Assembly (NCBI RefSeq): GCF_900112045.1 | Contig: NZ_FOJW01000005.1 | Coordinates: 124,001 to 188,000 of the forward strand | Direction of reading: 5' to 3' | DNA from: Lentibacillus halodurans | Lineage (GTDB): Bacteria; Bacillota; Bacilli; Bacillales; Amphibacillaceae | DNA: 64,000 nucleotides | Part shown: positions 52,974-61,637 of the stretch, piece by piece | How the letters are laid out: each line of letters opens with the position of its first letter | How positions within the stretch are numbered: position 1 is the stretch's first letter | Notes under the pieces: model-generated | Databases searched by the model: none | The model's input: only the letters and a program-made list of their open reading frames with translations | What the model was told of the DNA's origin: nothing | Made by a program: the position numbers and the translations under genes

Positions 52974-53738
52974 ATGTTACCACTAGAACGAAGAAACTGG
53001 TTAGAACAACAAATTTTGACGCATGGAAAAATTGATATTGAAGACTTATCAAAGCAATTAAATGTTTCGTCTATGACAATAAGAAGGGATTTAAAAGAAC
53101 TTGAGAATGAAAATAAAGTCATTCGTACACATGGAGGAGCAATTTCGCCTGACTCTTTAATAACAGAAGTTCCGTATTCTTCTAAAAAGGGGAAAAACAT
53201 TAATGAAAAAAGATCAATAGCCTTGCGAGCATCTTCAATCATCAAGCAGGGGTCTACGATTATATTAGATTCGGGAACTACTACTTTAGAACTTGCTAAG
53301 TTATTAAAAAGTCGAGATGACTTAACTATTGTAACAAATGATATAAAAATAGCGGGAGAGCTAGTAAGTAGTCTGAATAAAGTCATTGTAACCGGCGGTG
53401 AGATGCAAAAAGAATTAGGTACATTATTCGGTGCTGTTACACAGCAAATTTTAAAAGTTATTCACGCAGATTTATTTTTCTTGGGGGCACATGCGGTAGA
53501 TATTAATCATGGTGTTACTGCACCGACATTTGATAAGTCACTAATTAAACAAATGATGATTGATGCTTCCCAAGAGACTTGGCTTTTAGCAGATTATAGT
53601 AAATTTAGCAAAAGGGCATTTTCAAGTGTTTGTTCTTTTAGTGATTTAGAAGGCTTAATAACCGATTTGAATATAGACTCATCCTTAAGTTACCAACTTG
53701 AAACCAAAATCCCCGTATTATATGGAGGTGAGTCATGA
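52974..53738 (+). CDS. DeoR-family regulator of the acid-sugar operon
   Basis: About 254 residues. The N-terminal winged helix reads PLERRNWLEQQILTHGKIDI, then LSKQLNVSSMTIRRDLKEL and RTHGGAI, the DeoR signature. The C-terminal sensor domain is ISOCOT-like, with ILDSGTTTLELAKLL and VTNDIKIA, and binds a phosphorylated sugar in relatives. I prefer ATG 52974 (MLPLERR, with CAGGG ahead); ATG 52935 is in frame but has no ribosome site. It precedes the kinase gene by no more than the stop codon, so it is autoregulated with the operon. Confidence 0.9.
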   Translation: MLPLERRNWLEQQILTHGKIDIEDLSKQLNVSSMTIRRDLKELENENKVIRTHGGAISPDSLITEVPYSSKKGKNINEKRSIALRASSIIKQGSTIILDSGTTTLELAKLLKSRDDLTIVTNDIKIAGELVSSLNKVIVTGGEMQKELGTLFGAVTQQILKVIHADLFFLGAHAVDINHGVTAPTFDKSLIKQMMIDASQETWLLADYSKFSKRAFSSVCSFSDLEGLITDLNIDSSLSYQLETKIPVLYGGES

Positions 53739-55031
53739 ATGAGAGTTGGCGTGGTTGCCGATGATTTAACTGGCGCAAATGCAACAGGTGTAAAGTTATC
53801 AAAACAAGGTCTATTCTCAGCTACCTTTTTAGGAAATGAAACAATACCGGATAAAGATGAAGAAATGGCCGCTTGTATTGATACCGATACCCGTTATGTT
53901 TCTTATGCTATTTCTAAGAAGCGTGTGCAAGAGGCACTTATAAAGTTCCGAAATTGGAACGCAGATTTAATTTGCAAAAGAATAGACAGTACTTTACGTG
54001 GAAATATTGGGTGCGAGTTAAACAAAATGCTTGAAACATTAGGGAATGATGCAGTAACCATTGTTTCTCCTTCATATCCAGAGTCTGGGAGGGTTACGAT
54101 AGGTGGTTTTTTATTAGTGGATAACATGTTGGTACAGGATACAGATGTTGCAAATGATCCCGTTCAACCACTAAAAAGTTCTTATGTTCCACATTTATTG
54201 GAAGATCAAAGTAATCAAGAGGCGGCATTAATAACCCTTCAACATATTACACAGGGTAGTGAAGTTATTCAATCAGAGTTAGAAAGGTTCATCTCAAAAG
54301 GCTTTCGCGTCATTGTTTGTGATGCTATATCAGAAAAACATATTGATGATGTTGCTTATGCAATGTCAAAAATTAAAAGTAATAAATTAATTCCTGTGGA
54401 TCCAGGACCATTAACTAGCTGTTATATCAACTACGAACGAAATAAAGAGGGACATAAAAAAACTAAAAATCTTATCACAATTGGAAGTGTTACATCTGTT
54501 ACAACTGAACAAATCAAATATCTATTAAAAGAACTGAAAATCCACCCGATTATAGTTCACCCTGATAAATTAGCAACTTTCTCAAACTTGTGGGAGAAAG
54601 AAGTTAACCGTGCTGTACAAGAAGGAGAAAAATTACTGGGGACTCAATCATTCCTCTTAGTCACTACGAATACACCGGACCATAATAATATCGTTGATTT
54701 AGCTAAGACTTCAGCGGTGGAAGGTGTTTCTAAAGACCTATTAGCAAAACGTATTACAGAGGGATTAGCGGAGATATCAAGAAAACTTATTGTTAAATCT
54801 AATAATAAAATTAATAAGTGCTTATTTAGTGGGGGAGATGTTACAGCCTCTTTTTGTGAAATTGTCGGCGCAAACGGCATAGACTTAAAAGATGAAGTTA
54901 TGCCATTAGTAGCATATGGTCAACTACTTGGAGGTGAATTTGATAGCCTTTCTGTTGTGACAAAAGGGGGGATGGTCGGCGATCACACTGCACTTTTCGA
55001 TAGTATTAAATTTTTGCAATCATTAGCTTAA
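53739..55031 (+). CDS. Four-carbon acid sugar kinase (DUF1537; OtnK/DtnK type)
   Basis: 430 residues. The N-terminal substrate domain starts RVGVVADDLTGANATGVKL with the conserved DDLTGA. KRIDSTLRGNIGCEL near 85 is the family's second hallmark. The C-terminal ATP-binding domain has LFSGGDVTASFCEIVGANGI near 365 and a GGxVG-type GGMVGD near 415. Such kinases phosphorylate D-threonate, D-erythronate or related acids at C4. The following PdxA2-type genes use exactly that product. ATG with GGAGGTG eight bases ahead. Confidence 0.9.
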   Translation: MRVGVVADDLTGANATGVKLSKQGLFSATFLGNETIPDKDEEMAACIDTDTRYVSYAISKKRVQEALIKFRNWNADLICKRIDSTLRGNIGCELNKMLETLGNDAVTIVSPSYPESGRVTIGGFLLVDNMLVQDTDVANDPVQPLKSSYVPHLLEDQSNQEAALITLQHITQGSEVIQSELERFISKGFRVIVCDAISEKHIDDVAYAMSKIKSNKLIPVDPGPLTSCYINYERNKEGHKKTKNLITIGSVTSVTTEQIKYLLKELKIHPIIVHPDKLATFSNLWEKEVNRAVQEGEKLLGTQSFLLVTTNTPDHNNIVDLAKTSAVEGVSKDLLAKRITEGLAEISRKLIVKSNNKINKCLFSGGDVTASFCEIVGANGIDLKDEVMPLVAYGQLLGGEFDSLSVVTKGGMVGDHTALFDSIKFLQSLA

Positions 55032-55055
55032 TAAAGATAAGGAGTGTTTCAATTG

Positions 55056-56054
55056 ATGAATAATATAATTGCTATTCCAATGGGCGATCCGGCAGGCATT
55101 GGACCAGAAATTACTGTTAAGGCATTGAATTACAGAGAAATTTATGAACAGTGTGCCCCTCTGGTTGTAGGTAATATAGAGGTTTTAGAAAATGCAATGA
55201 AATTCACCGGTATAACCTTGAAAATTAACGAAGTCTCTAACCCCAACGAGGGTAAATATGAGTTTGGAACGATTGATATCATTTCTTTTAGTAACTTGGA
55301 CACATATGATTTGAAGATGGGCGAGGTTCAAGCACAAGCAGGAGCGGCAGCGTTTGAATTTATCCAAACTTCCATCAAACTAGCTTTGGATGGAGAAGTA
55401 GCTGCATTAGCAACTACTCCAATTAATAAAGAATCACTTCAAGCTGCAAAAGTGCCTTATATTGGTCATACCGAGATGTTGGAAGGGTTAACCAACTCAA
55501 AAGACCCATTAACGATGTTTGAAGTTCTAAATATGAGAATCTTCTTTCTGACTCGTCATTTATCATTAAAAGATGCTATAAGTCAGATGACACAAGATCG
55601 TGTTTATGATTACTTAAAACGTTGTGACGAAGCACTTATACGTCTAGGGGTGGATGATCGTACTATCGCAGTGGCCGGACTAAATCCTCACTCCGGGGAA
55701 AATGGATTATTTGGCACAGAAGAAATTGATGAAATAACTCCTGGTATTAAAAAAGCTGTGAAGGAGGGAATAAAAGTTGAGGGACCAGTACCTGCTGATT
55801 CAGTTTTCTATCATGCTCTAAAAGGGAAATATGCAGCTGTTCTTTCACTCTACCATGATCAAGGTCATATTGCTGCTAAGATGACTGATTTCGAAAGAAC
55901 AATATCAATCACTAATGGATTACCTTTCTTAAGGACATCCGTAGACCACGGAACAGCATTTGATATTGCAGGTACCGGCAAAGCAAGCAGTGTGAGCATG
56001 GAGGAATGCATTAAATTAGCAGCAAAATATAGTAAAACATTTTATAAAGTTTAA
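55056..56054 (+). CDS. PdxA2-type 4-phospho-acid-sugar dehydrogenase, copy 1
   Basis: NAD-dependent oxidative decarboxylase, about 332 residues, giving dihydroxyacetone phosphate from 4-phospho-D-threonate or -erythronate. Motifs: [19 protein letters not shown], the metal-binding His in [12 protein letters not shown] (near 133), [16 protein letters not shown] (near 208) and [13 protein letters not shown] (near 263). The adjoining kinase, rather than a vitamin B6 context, argues for PdxA2 over PdxA. The start is ATG 55056 or the adjacent TTG 55053, both behind AAGGAG. A diverged second copy follows after 21 bases. Confidence 0.9.
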   Translation: MNNIIAIPMGDPAGIGPEITVKALNYREIYEQCAPLVVGNIEVLENAMKFTGITLKINEVSNPNEGKYEFGTIDIISFSNLDTYDLKMGEVQAQAGAAAFEFIQTSIKLALDGEVAALATTPINKESLQAAKVPYIGHTEMLEGLTNSKDPLTMFEVLNMRIFFLTRHLSLKDAISQMTQDRVYDYLKRCDEALIRLGVDDRTIAVAGLNPHSGENGLFGTEEIDEITPGIKKAVKEGIKVEGPVPADSVFYHALKGKYAAVLSLYHDQGHIAAKMTDFERTISITNGLPFLRTSVDHGTAFDIAGTGKASSVSMEECIKLAAKYSKTFYKV

Positions 56055-56075
56055 ACAGACAGGAGGTTTCTTTCT

Positions 56076-57074
56076 GTGGAAAAACAAAAGCCAACTATTG
56101 GAGTAACACTTGGTGATGCAACGGGTATTGGACCTGAATTAATAGTAAAGGCATTTCAAAAAAAGGAAGTCCGTAAACAAGCTACATGGATACTTGTAGG
56201 AGATAAAAGAGTTCTCCTACAAGGGCAGAATATTGCAGGGTTAGAATTAGATGTTACAGAAATATTTGATATTAATCAAATTAAAAACAAAGCGGGAACT
56301 TTATACTTTTTTGACTTAGCAAACATTAACCCCAAGGATTATAAACTCGGCAAGCTATCTGTATCATCCGGAAAAATCACGGGTGAAACACTTAAATACG
56401 TATTAGACCTTTCTAAGAAAAATATAGTAGACGGGGTAATTTATGGACCTTTAAATAAAGAAGCCCTTCACCGTGGGGGACATCACTTCCAGGACGAACT
56501 TCATTTCTTTGCAGACCTATTAGATTGTAATGAGGGTTTCAGTGAAATTAATGTTATGGATGATCTTTGGGTAACAAGAGTGACATCGCATATTCCACTA
56601 AAAAATGTAAGCGGAAACATATCAAAAGAAAAAGTAGAAGAACGTATTCTATTTGCACATCAAGCCTTAAAATCTGCAGGTATTGAAGAACCAAAAATAG
56701 TTGTATCGGCCTTGAACCCACACGCTGGTGATGGCGGTATGTTAGGTGATGAGGAAATTCAATTTATAACACCCGCAATAGAATCAGCAAGCGAAAGAGG
56801 TATAGATGTTAGCGGACCATACCCTGCAGACACTTTATTTTTACGATTAGATAAAGACCCATTTGATTGTTTACTTGCAATGTATCATGACCAAGCACAA
56901 ACAGGGATGAAGTTATTAGGTTTCAATCGTGGTGTAACTATGAGTGGGGGCTTACCCATCACCTTAACAACGCCAGCACATGGCACAGCGTTTGATATTG
57001 CTGGAAAGGGAATTGCAGATCCTGGTGCTACAATAGCCGCAATTAATATGGTTGTAACAATGGCTTCTGCTTAA
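56076..57074 (+). CDS. PdxA2-type 4-phospho-acid-sugar dehydrogenase, copy 2
   Basis: 332 residues. Same family as copy 1 but clearly different in wording: GVTLGDATGIGPELIVKAF, a metal site RGGHHFQDELHFFADLL in place of the IGHTEML block, ALNPHAGDGGMLGDEE and AMYHDQAQTGMKLLGFN. The loop around the first His is changed (HHFQDE), so it may act on the other epimer or another chain length. GTG start with AGGAGG ahead. Tandem PdxA2 genes with one kinase are uncommon. Confidence 0.87.
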   Translation: MEKQKPTIGVTLGDATGIGPELIVKAFQKKEVRKQATWILVGDKRVLLQGQNIAGLELDVTEIFDINQIKNKAGTLYFFDLANINPKDYKLGKLSVSSGKITGETLKYVLDLSKKNIVDGVIYGPLNKEALHRGGHHFQDELHFFADLLDCNEGFSEINVMDDLWVTRVTSHIPLKNVSGNISKEKVEERILFAHQALKSAGIEEPKIVVSALNPHAGDGGMLGDEEIQFITPAIESASERGIDVSGPYPADTLFLRLDKDPFDCLLAMYHDQAQTGMKLLGFNRGVTMSGGLPITLTTPAHGTAFDIAGKGIADPGATIAAINMVVTMASA

Positions 57075-57117
57075 ACAAATCACGAAAAAAGTAAAACAAA
57101 TGAGGGAGGAGTTTCAA

Positions 57118-58113
57118 ATGAGGAGAAATTTTTTAGCTAGCAAAAGTTACTTAGTGTTGAGTACTATGTTGTTAACATTGATATTGTTAACCGCCTGTGC
57201 TAATACGGGTGATTCAGCAAGTAATGAGGCGGATAATTATCCTGAAAGAGAGATTGAAGTATATGTAGGTCATGGTCCCGGTGGAGGAACGGATACGTTT
57301 GTCCGTACGATTACTAACCAAATGTCGGATATTATAGATGGGGAATTTAACATCATTAACCAAGAAGGGGGATCAGGGGTTGTTGCTATGCAAAATGCTA
57401 TGCAACAACCTGCTGATGGTTACACACTTATTGGTGATTCAGCCTATGCTGTTACAACTGCTGCTGGTACAAATGAGTATGGTTTAGATCAAGTAGTCCC
57501 AATAGCTCGTGTACAAAGTGATACTTATGCTCTTCAGGTAAAAAAAGGAACCTTTGAAAGTATTGATGAATTAGTTTCTTATGCCGAAGCAAACCCCGGA
57601 AAAATACGAATCGGGGCAGTAGGAACTATGGGGATTGATGAGATTACAGCGCGTCGTTTTATGAAGGAAGCTGGAGTTGACATGAATTATATCCCAATGG
57701 AAGGTGCGGGGGAAATGCATTCAGGAATCTTGGGAGGACATATTGATGTCATGCTTGAAGAGGTTGGACCGACCATGTCCTATATAGAAGATGAAGAATT
57801 TGAACCTCTTGTTTTTTTCTCTGAAGAACGTATAGATGATTTTTCAGAGGTGCCTACAACCGTAGAGAAAGGTTGGGACTTAACAGATGGAGTTGAGCGT
57901 TACCTTATGGCTCCAGCTGATACCCCACAAGAGATTATTGATAAATTAGAGGATGCTTCTAAAGAAGCAATGGAAACAGAAGAATATCAAGAGTACGCTG
58001 AGAATTCATACTTGGATTTACGTGATGGATGGATGGGTTCAGAGGATTTTAAGAACAAGCTAGAAGAAGATATTAAAAAATATGAAGAAATCCTTGCTGA
58101 GATAGAAGAGTAG
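57118..58113 (+). CDS. TTT-family solute-binding lipoprotein (TctC-like), second system
   Basis: About 331 residues. Signal peptide with lipobox LLTACAN (Cys near 24). EIEVYVGHGPGGGTDTFVRTI and IINQEGGSGVVAMQNAMQQPADGYTL-like sequence in the first domain, IRIGAVGTMGIDEITARRF in the second, are standard TctC elements. It is acidic, as expected of a secreted halophile protein. ATG 57118 lies behind GGGAGGAG; an ATG at 57100 is within that leader. Its substrate is presumably the acid sugar used by the kinase and PdxA2 enzymes. Confidence 0.9.
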   Translation: MRRNFLASKSYLVLSTMLLTLILLTACANTGDSASNEADNYPEREIEVYVGHGPGGGTDTFVRTITNQMSDIIDGEFNIINQEGGSGVVAMQNAMQQPADGYTLIGDSAYAVTTAAGTNEYGLDQVVPIARVQSDTYALQVKKGTFESIDELVSYAEANPGKIRIGAVGTMGIDEITARRFMKEAGVDMNYIPMEGAGEMHSGILGGHIDVMLEEVGPTMSYIEDEEFEPLVFFSEERIDDFSEVPTTVEKGWDLTDGVERYLMAPADTPQEIIDKLEDASKEAMETEEYQEYAENSYLDLRDGWMGSEDFKNKLEEDIKKYEEILAEIEE

Positions 58114-58129
58114 TTTGTATCGATAGAGT

Positions 58130-58150
58130 GGGGGAGAAATATCCCCCTTC
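58130..58150 (+). terminator. Short GC hairpin between the second tctC and tctB
   Basis: GGGGGA (58130-58135) pairs with TCCCCC (58142-58147) over a six-base loop, followed by TTCTCATT. The stem is short and the T-run poor. I read it as a partial terminator or mRNA stabiliser, matching in place the hairpin after the first tctC. Confidence 0.5.
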
Positions 58151-58173
58151 TCATTAAAAGGAGTGATGCTAAT

Positions 58174-58692
58174 ATGCGGGCAAATTATTTGCTAGCTATT
58201 ATAACAATAGTTGTTTCAGCATTCTTCTTAGTTGTTGCCTTTCAAATGCCTGAGACAAATTCAACAACCACCATTGGTCCAATGGGATGGCCAATCATGA
58301 TTCTCCTTTTTTCCTTAGTGATGGGAGTTCTTTTATTACTCAATACCTGGCTAAAAGGAAGGAAAAAAACTGAGTTAATATATAACGATATTCAAAGTTC
58401 TGATAAAAATGAGGTGACAAAAGAAAAATTCCATGTAAAAAACCGACATTTTTATATTTTAGTATCTATTGCAATATATGTCTTGTTACTGCCTATACTC
58501 GGTTTTATTATCGTCACACCGTTTTTGTTCTTTTTTCTTGCTTGGTTATTAGGGATGGGAAGACTATTAAAAGTTGCGGCTATAACAATTGTTAGTAACA
58601 TTGTTTTTGTTGTTTTATTTATACATTTACTAGGTATTCCATTTCCAAGAGGAATAGGCATATTTCGATCTCTTAGCTTTTTAATCTACTAA
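58174..58692 (+). CDS. TTT-family small membrane subunit (TctB-like), second system
   Basis: 172 residues, four hydrophobic segments with a polar loop of about 40 residues after the second. N-terminal segment LLAIITIVVSAFFLVVAFQM, then TTIGPMGWPIMILLFSLVM, which is the TctB signature region, and a C-terminal LLGIPFPRGI motif. ATG with AAAGGAG ahead. The order here is C-B-A, while the first system is C-A-B, so the two transporters are not a recent duplication. Confidence 0.87.
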   Translation: MRANYLLAIITIVVSAFFLVVAFQMPETNSTTTIGPMGWPIMILLFSLVMGVLLLLNTWLKGRKKTELIYNDIQSSDKNEVTKEKFHVKNRHFYILVSIAIYVLLLPILGFIIVTPFLFFFLAWLLGMGRLLKVAAITIVSNIVFVVLFIHLLGIPFPRGIGIFRSLSFLIY

Positions 58693-58718
58693 CATTCATA
58701 AGAAAGGGGAGGATGAGG

Positions 58719-60200
58719 ATGTTAGAAGGAATTCTTATGGGTATTGACAACCTCTTTGAACCGTTACATATCCTTATTTTGTTACTAGCTATGATGATCG
58801 GTTTTTTGGGGGGAGCATTACCAGGGATTTCTGGTACAATGCTGGTTATTATTCTATTACCCGTATCATATGGCTTAGATACAATTTCTGCCTTTATACT
58901 TCTCACAACTATTTATGCTGCGTCTGTTTTTTCTGGATTAATTAGTGCAATTTTGTTTCGAACTCCAGGAACACCAGAAGCTGTAGCAACGGTTTTTGAT
59001 GGCTATCCAATGACAGAAAAGGGCAAACCTGGACAAGCATTAGGTATAGGGATCCTAAGTTCTGCTACCGGAGGGGTTATAGGCACATTATTTCTAATAT
59101 TTCTAACTCCCATACTCGCGTCTTTTGCATTAAATTTTTCTTCACCCGAATATTTTGCACTGGCAATACTCGGATTAACAGTTGTAGCCTCTTTAAGTAG
59201 CGGAAATTTAATACAAGGGTTTATTGGAGTAGGACTAGGGCTGTTTGTGGCCACCATTGGGATGGATCCACTATCAGGTACTGAGCGGTTCACTTTTGGT
59301 ACACTTGAACTAATAGGTGGAATTGATCTTATCCCCGTTTTAATTGGTTTATTCGCTATTTCTGAAGTCTTAAGAAAAAGCAAACAAGATCATACTATAG
59401 AAAAGGAAATGCAAAAAGTTAAAACAAAAGTTTTCGATAGTGGTATTATTAATAGGATAAAAAATACAATTTTTCGCTCTGCAATCTTAGGTATATCAAT
59501 AGGGATATTACCGGGGGTCGGTGCCACAACTGCGGCTATGATTAGCTATAGTGAGGCTGCACGTTGGTCAAAAAATAAAGATGAATTTGGAACCGGAATA
59601 CCTGAGGGGATTGCAGCTCCAGAAGCAGCAAATAATGCAGGGGCAATGGGAGCGATGGTTCCACTACTTGCACTCGGAATTCCAGGAAGTGCTACTACAG
59701 CAGTAATTCTTGGCGCTTTTGTTCTTCATGGACTTCAACCTGGTCCGATGCTGATGACAGATGAACCAGGTTTAGTATATACCATTTTTATTTCTTTACT
59801 TGCTGTTAATATTTTAATAATTGTATTTGCTAATCCTTTTATTCGTATGTTCTCAAAAATTATGAAGGTGCCATATTCTGCTTTAGGCCCTGCTATAATT
59901 ATTTTCTGTATAATCGGAACATTTGCTGTTCGTAACTCAGTTTTTGATATTTGGGTTATGTTGATATTCGGTATCATAGGTTACTATTTAGACAGAATGA
60001 AATTTCCTCTTGCCACAATAATTTTGGGAGTTGTTTTAGGGCCAATAGCTGAAGAAGAATTTAGAAGAGCATTACAAATGTCACAAGGGGATATAAGTAT
60101 TTTTTTCACAAGGCCAATTAGCGGAGTTCTTCTAGGATTAGCTCTTTTAGCATTTATAATCCCACTAGTGAACAGAATAAAAAAATACAAAAAAGCGTAA
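58719..60200 (+). CDS. TTT-family large membrane subunit (TctA-like), second system
   Basis: About 493 residues with 11-12 membrane segments. Repeats IGFLGGALPGISGTMLVIILLP-like near 25 and GISIGILPGVGATTAAMISY near 260, and PEAANNAGAMGAMVPLLALG with IPGSATTAVILG near 300, define TctA. I choose ATG 58719, six bases after GGGGAGG; ATG 58713 overlaps it. A terminator follows the stop and ends the acid-sugar operon. Confidence 0.93.
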   Translation: MLEGILMGIDNLFEPLHILILLLAMMIGFLGGALPGISGTMLVIILLPVSYGLDTISAFILLTTIYAASVFSGLISAILFRTPGTPEAVATVFDGYPMTEKGKPGQALGIGILSSATGGVIGTLFLIFLTPILASFALNFSSPEYFALAILGLTVVASLSSGNLIQGFIGVGLGLFVATIGMDPLSGTERFTFGTLELIGGIDLIPVLIGLFAISEVLRKSKQDHTIEKEMQKVKTKVFDSGIINRIKNTIFRSAILGISIGILPGVGATTAAMISYSEAARWSKNKDEFGTGIPEGIAAPEAANNAGAMGAMVPLLALGIPGSATTAVILGAFVLHGLQPGPMLMTDEPGLVYTIFISLLAVNILIIVFANPFIRMFSKIMKVPYSALGPAIIIFCIIGTFAVRNSVFDIWVMLIFGIIGYYLDRMKFPLATIILGVVLGPIAEEEFRRALQMSQGDISIFFTRPISGVLLGLALLAFIIPLVNRIKKYKKA

Positions 60201-60219
60201 TGAGGTATTTGTTCTCTGT

Positions 60220-60290
60220 AATACGAGGTACTTATTATCGAAGGTGCACTACATTTGGTAATAAGTATTTTTTTCGTATCAGAGCATGTG
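60220..60290 (+). terminator. Terminator of the acid-sugar operon
   Basis: TACTTATTA (60229-60237) pairs with TAATAAGTA (60259-60267), followed at once by a run of eight Ts. An outer pair, ATACGA near 60221 with TCGTAT near 60275, could extend it. Confidence 0.75.
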
Positions 60291-60890
60291 TTACAAGTAA
60301 GATGCGATGTTGATTATTACTTTTACTTCCCATCTAAAATTTAATTTGGTTTTTTATTATTCGAACAAGCGTTCCTGGGTTTTGATTGTTTATTGGTTGC
60401 TTTATAGTTATACCGTTAATAAAAAGGTGGGAATAGACCTCCTATCGTCCGTTGCAAAATTTAAACGGATACAAAAGGTGGAGAGGGAAATCAGTGAAGA
60501 GACAAAATAGAATACGGGATATAATTAGGTAATAAATCACCATTGAATTTTTGAAACTAATTTTTTGTCCTGTATGTTCGATACAAACGTGAATTTCGCG
60601 ATATCTTAGGCGGTTTAACATAAATTCGCATGGAAGCTCACATGGCTTTCGGTAAGTCATCAGCTAAGGGGCATGACCGGCATACGGATTACATCATCCA
60701 TTCATCACGTGTTAATCCTGACCAATCCAACTCTTCTTCACCCCTACAATCGAAACCAACCCACAAAAAGTGGCGTCTTCCGTCCGAAAAAAATTAAAAA
60801 TATTTTTCATTCGTACGCCCCCAAATCCTTAAAATTTTCGATTATAGTTATAAATAGGGAGTCTATTGAGCTTTGCTTACTGGACATTAT
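60291..60890 (+). other. Gene-poor gap before the sigma-factor gene
   Basis: About 600 bases with only weak frames (for example 60307-60510 on plus and 60442-60660 on minus), none with a ribosome site or recognisable protein. I see no RNA gene. The promoter of the sigma-factor gene should lie here but I cannot point to a convincing one. Confidence 0.5.
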
Positions 60891-60902
60891 GGGGGAATAA
60901 AT

Positions 60903-61496
60903 GTGGAAAAAAACAAGATCACGTTTGAGGAGATTTTCAAACAGAACGAGCGGCGGATTCATTATCACATTCACCGGCTGAATATCCGGGATCCGCATCA
61001 GGAGTTTTACCAGGAAGGTTTAGTTGCTATGTGGAATGCCTACGAAAATTACAAGCCTGACAAAGGACCGATGGCGACGTATTTCAACTACATGATCCGC
61101 AACCGCCTGATTGATTTGATCCGGAAGCAGAATAAAGAGGATGAAAAGACGGCGCATTATGCATATGAATACCGGGTGGCGTTTGATGATGGCAACTATT
61201 ATCGAAATGGGGGGCTGCCTTATCCGATGGTGAAACAGGAGGACGATACGGATGCGGATGGCTGCTATTCGGCGTTTTGGCAGGAGGTACGTGGTCAACT
61301 TTCGGACAATCAGTGGAAATGGGTAAGACATCATCTTATCGAGGACATGCCGATAAGAGAAATTGCTGAGCAGGAAGGCGTTACGATTGAGGCTGTGAAG
61401 AGCTGGGGGAAGGGCGCCAGACGGACATTGCGTGTGCTAGCGCTAAGTGATATTCGCTTATCAGAAGATGTACGGAAAGGACTGCTGTTCATATAG
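60903..61496 (+). CDS. Sigma-70-family RNA polymerase sigma factor
   Basis: About 198 residues with two sigma domains. Region 2: EFYQEGLVAMWNAYENYKPD and TYFNYMIRNRLIDLIRKQNK (about 37-82). Region 4: WVRHHLIEDMPIREIAEQEG with VTIEAVKSWGKGARRTLR (about 145-185), a helix-turn-helix. No anti-sigma gene is adjacent. The group is intermediate between ECF and sigma-H-like factors; function unknown. GTG at 60903 has GGGGGA six bases ahead, and an in-frame start at 60873 would put that site inside the gene. Alone between two operons. Confidence 0.85.
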   Translation: MEKNKITFEEIFKQNERRIHYHIHRLNIRDPHQEFYQEGLVAMWNAYENYKPDKGPMATYFNYMIRNRLIDLIRKQNKEDEKTAHYAYEYRVAFDDGNYYRNGGLPYPMVKQEDDTDADGCYSAFWQEVRGQLSDNQWKWVRHHLIEDMPIREIAEQEGVTIEAVKSWGKGARRTLRVLALSDIRLSEDVRKGLLFI

Positions 61497-61597
61497 GTAC
61501 ATTCATAAAACAGGGATTATGTAAATCAATGTTATTATCTACTATTGGCGTTTTGGCAGTTTGCTATCGAACGCATGAGTCGAATAGGCGTTGAGAA

Positions 61598-61633
61598 CTA
61601 AAGCCCCATGATACAAAGACTCATGGGGCATAA
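61598..61633 (-). terminator. Terminator of the symporter gene
   Basis: GCCCCATGA (61603-61611) and TCATGGGGC (61621-61629) form a perfect nine-base stem with a nine-base loop. On the minus strand a T-rich stretch follows, so it ends the symporter transcript. It may also block plus-strand transcripts from the sigma-factor gene. Confidence 0.75.
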
Positions 61634-61637
61634 GGGA

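Noticed and set aside
60307-60660. Two weak frames (plus 60307-60510, minus 60442-60660)
   Set aside because: No ribosome site, no recognisable protein, and they overlap on opposite strands in a gap that otherwise looks noncoding.
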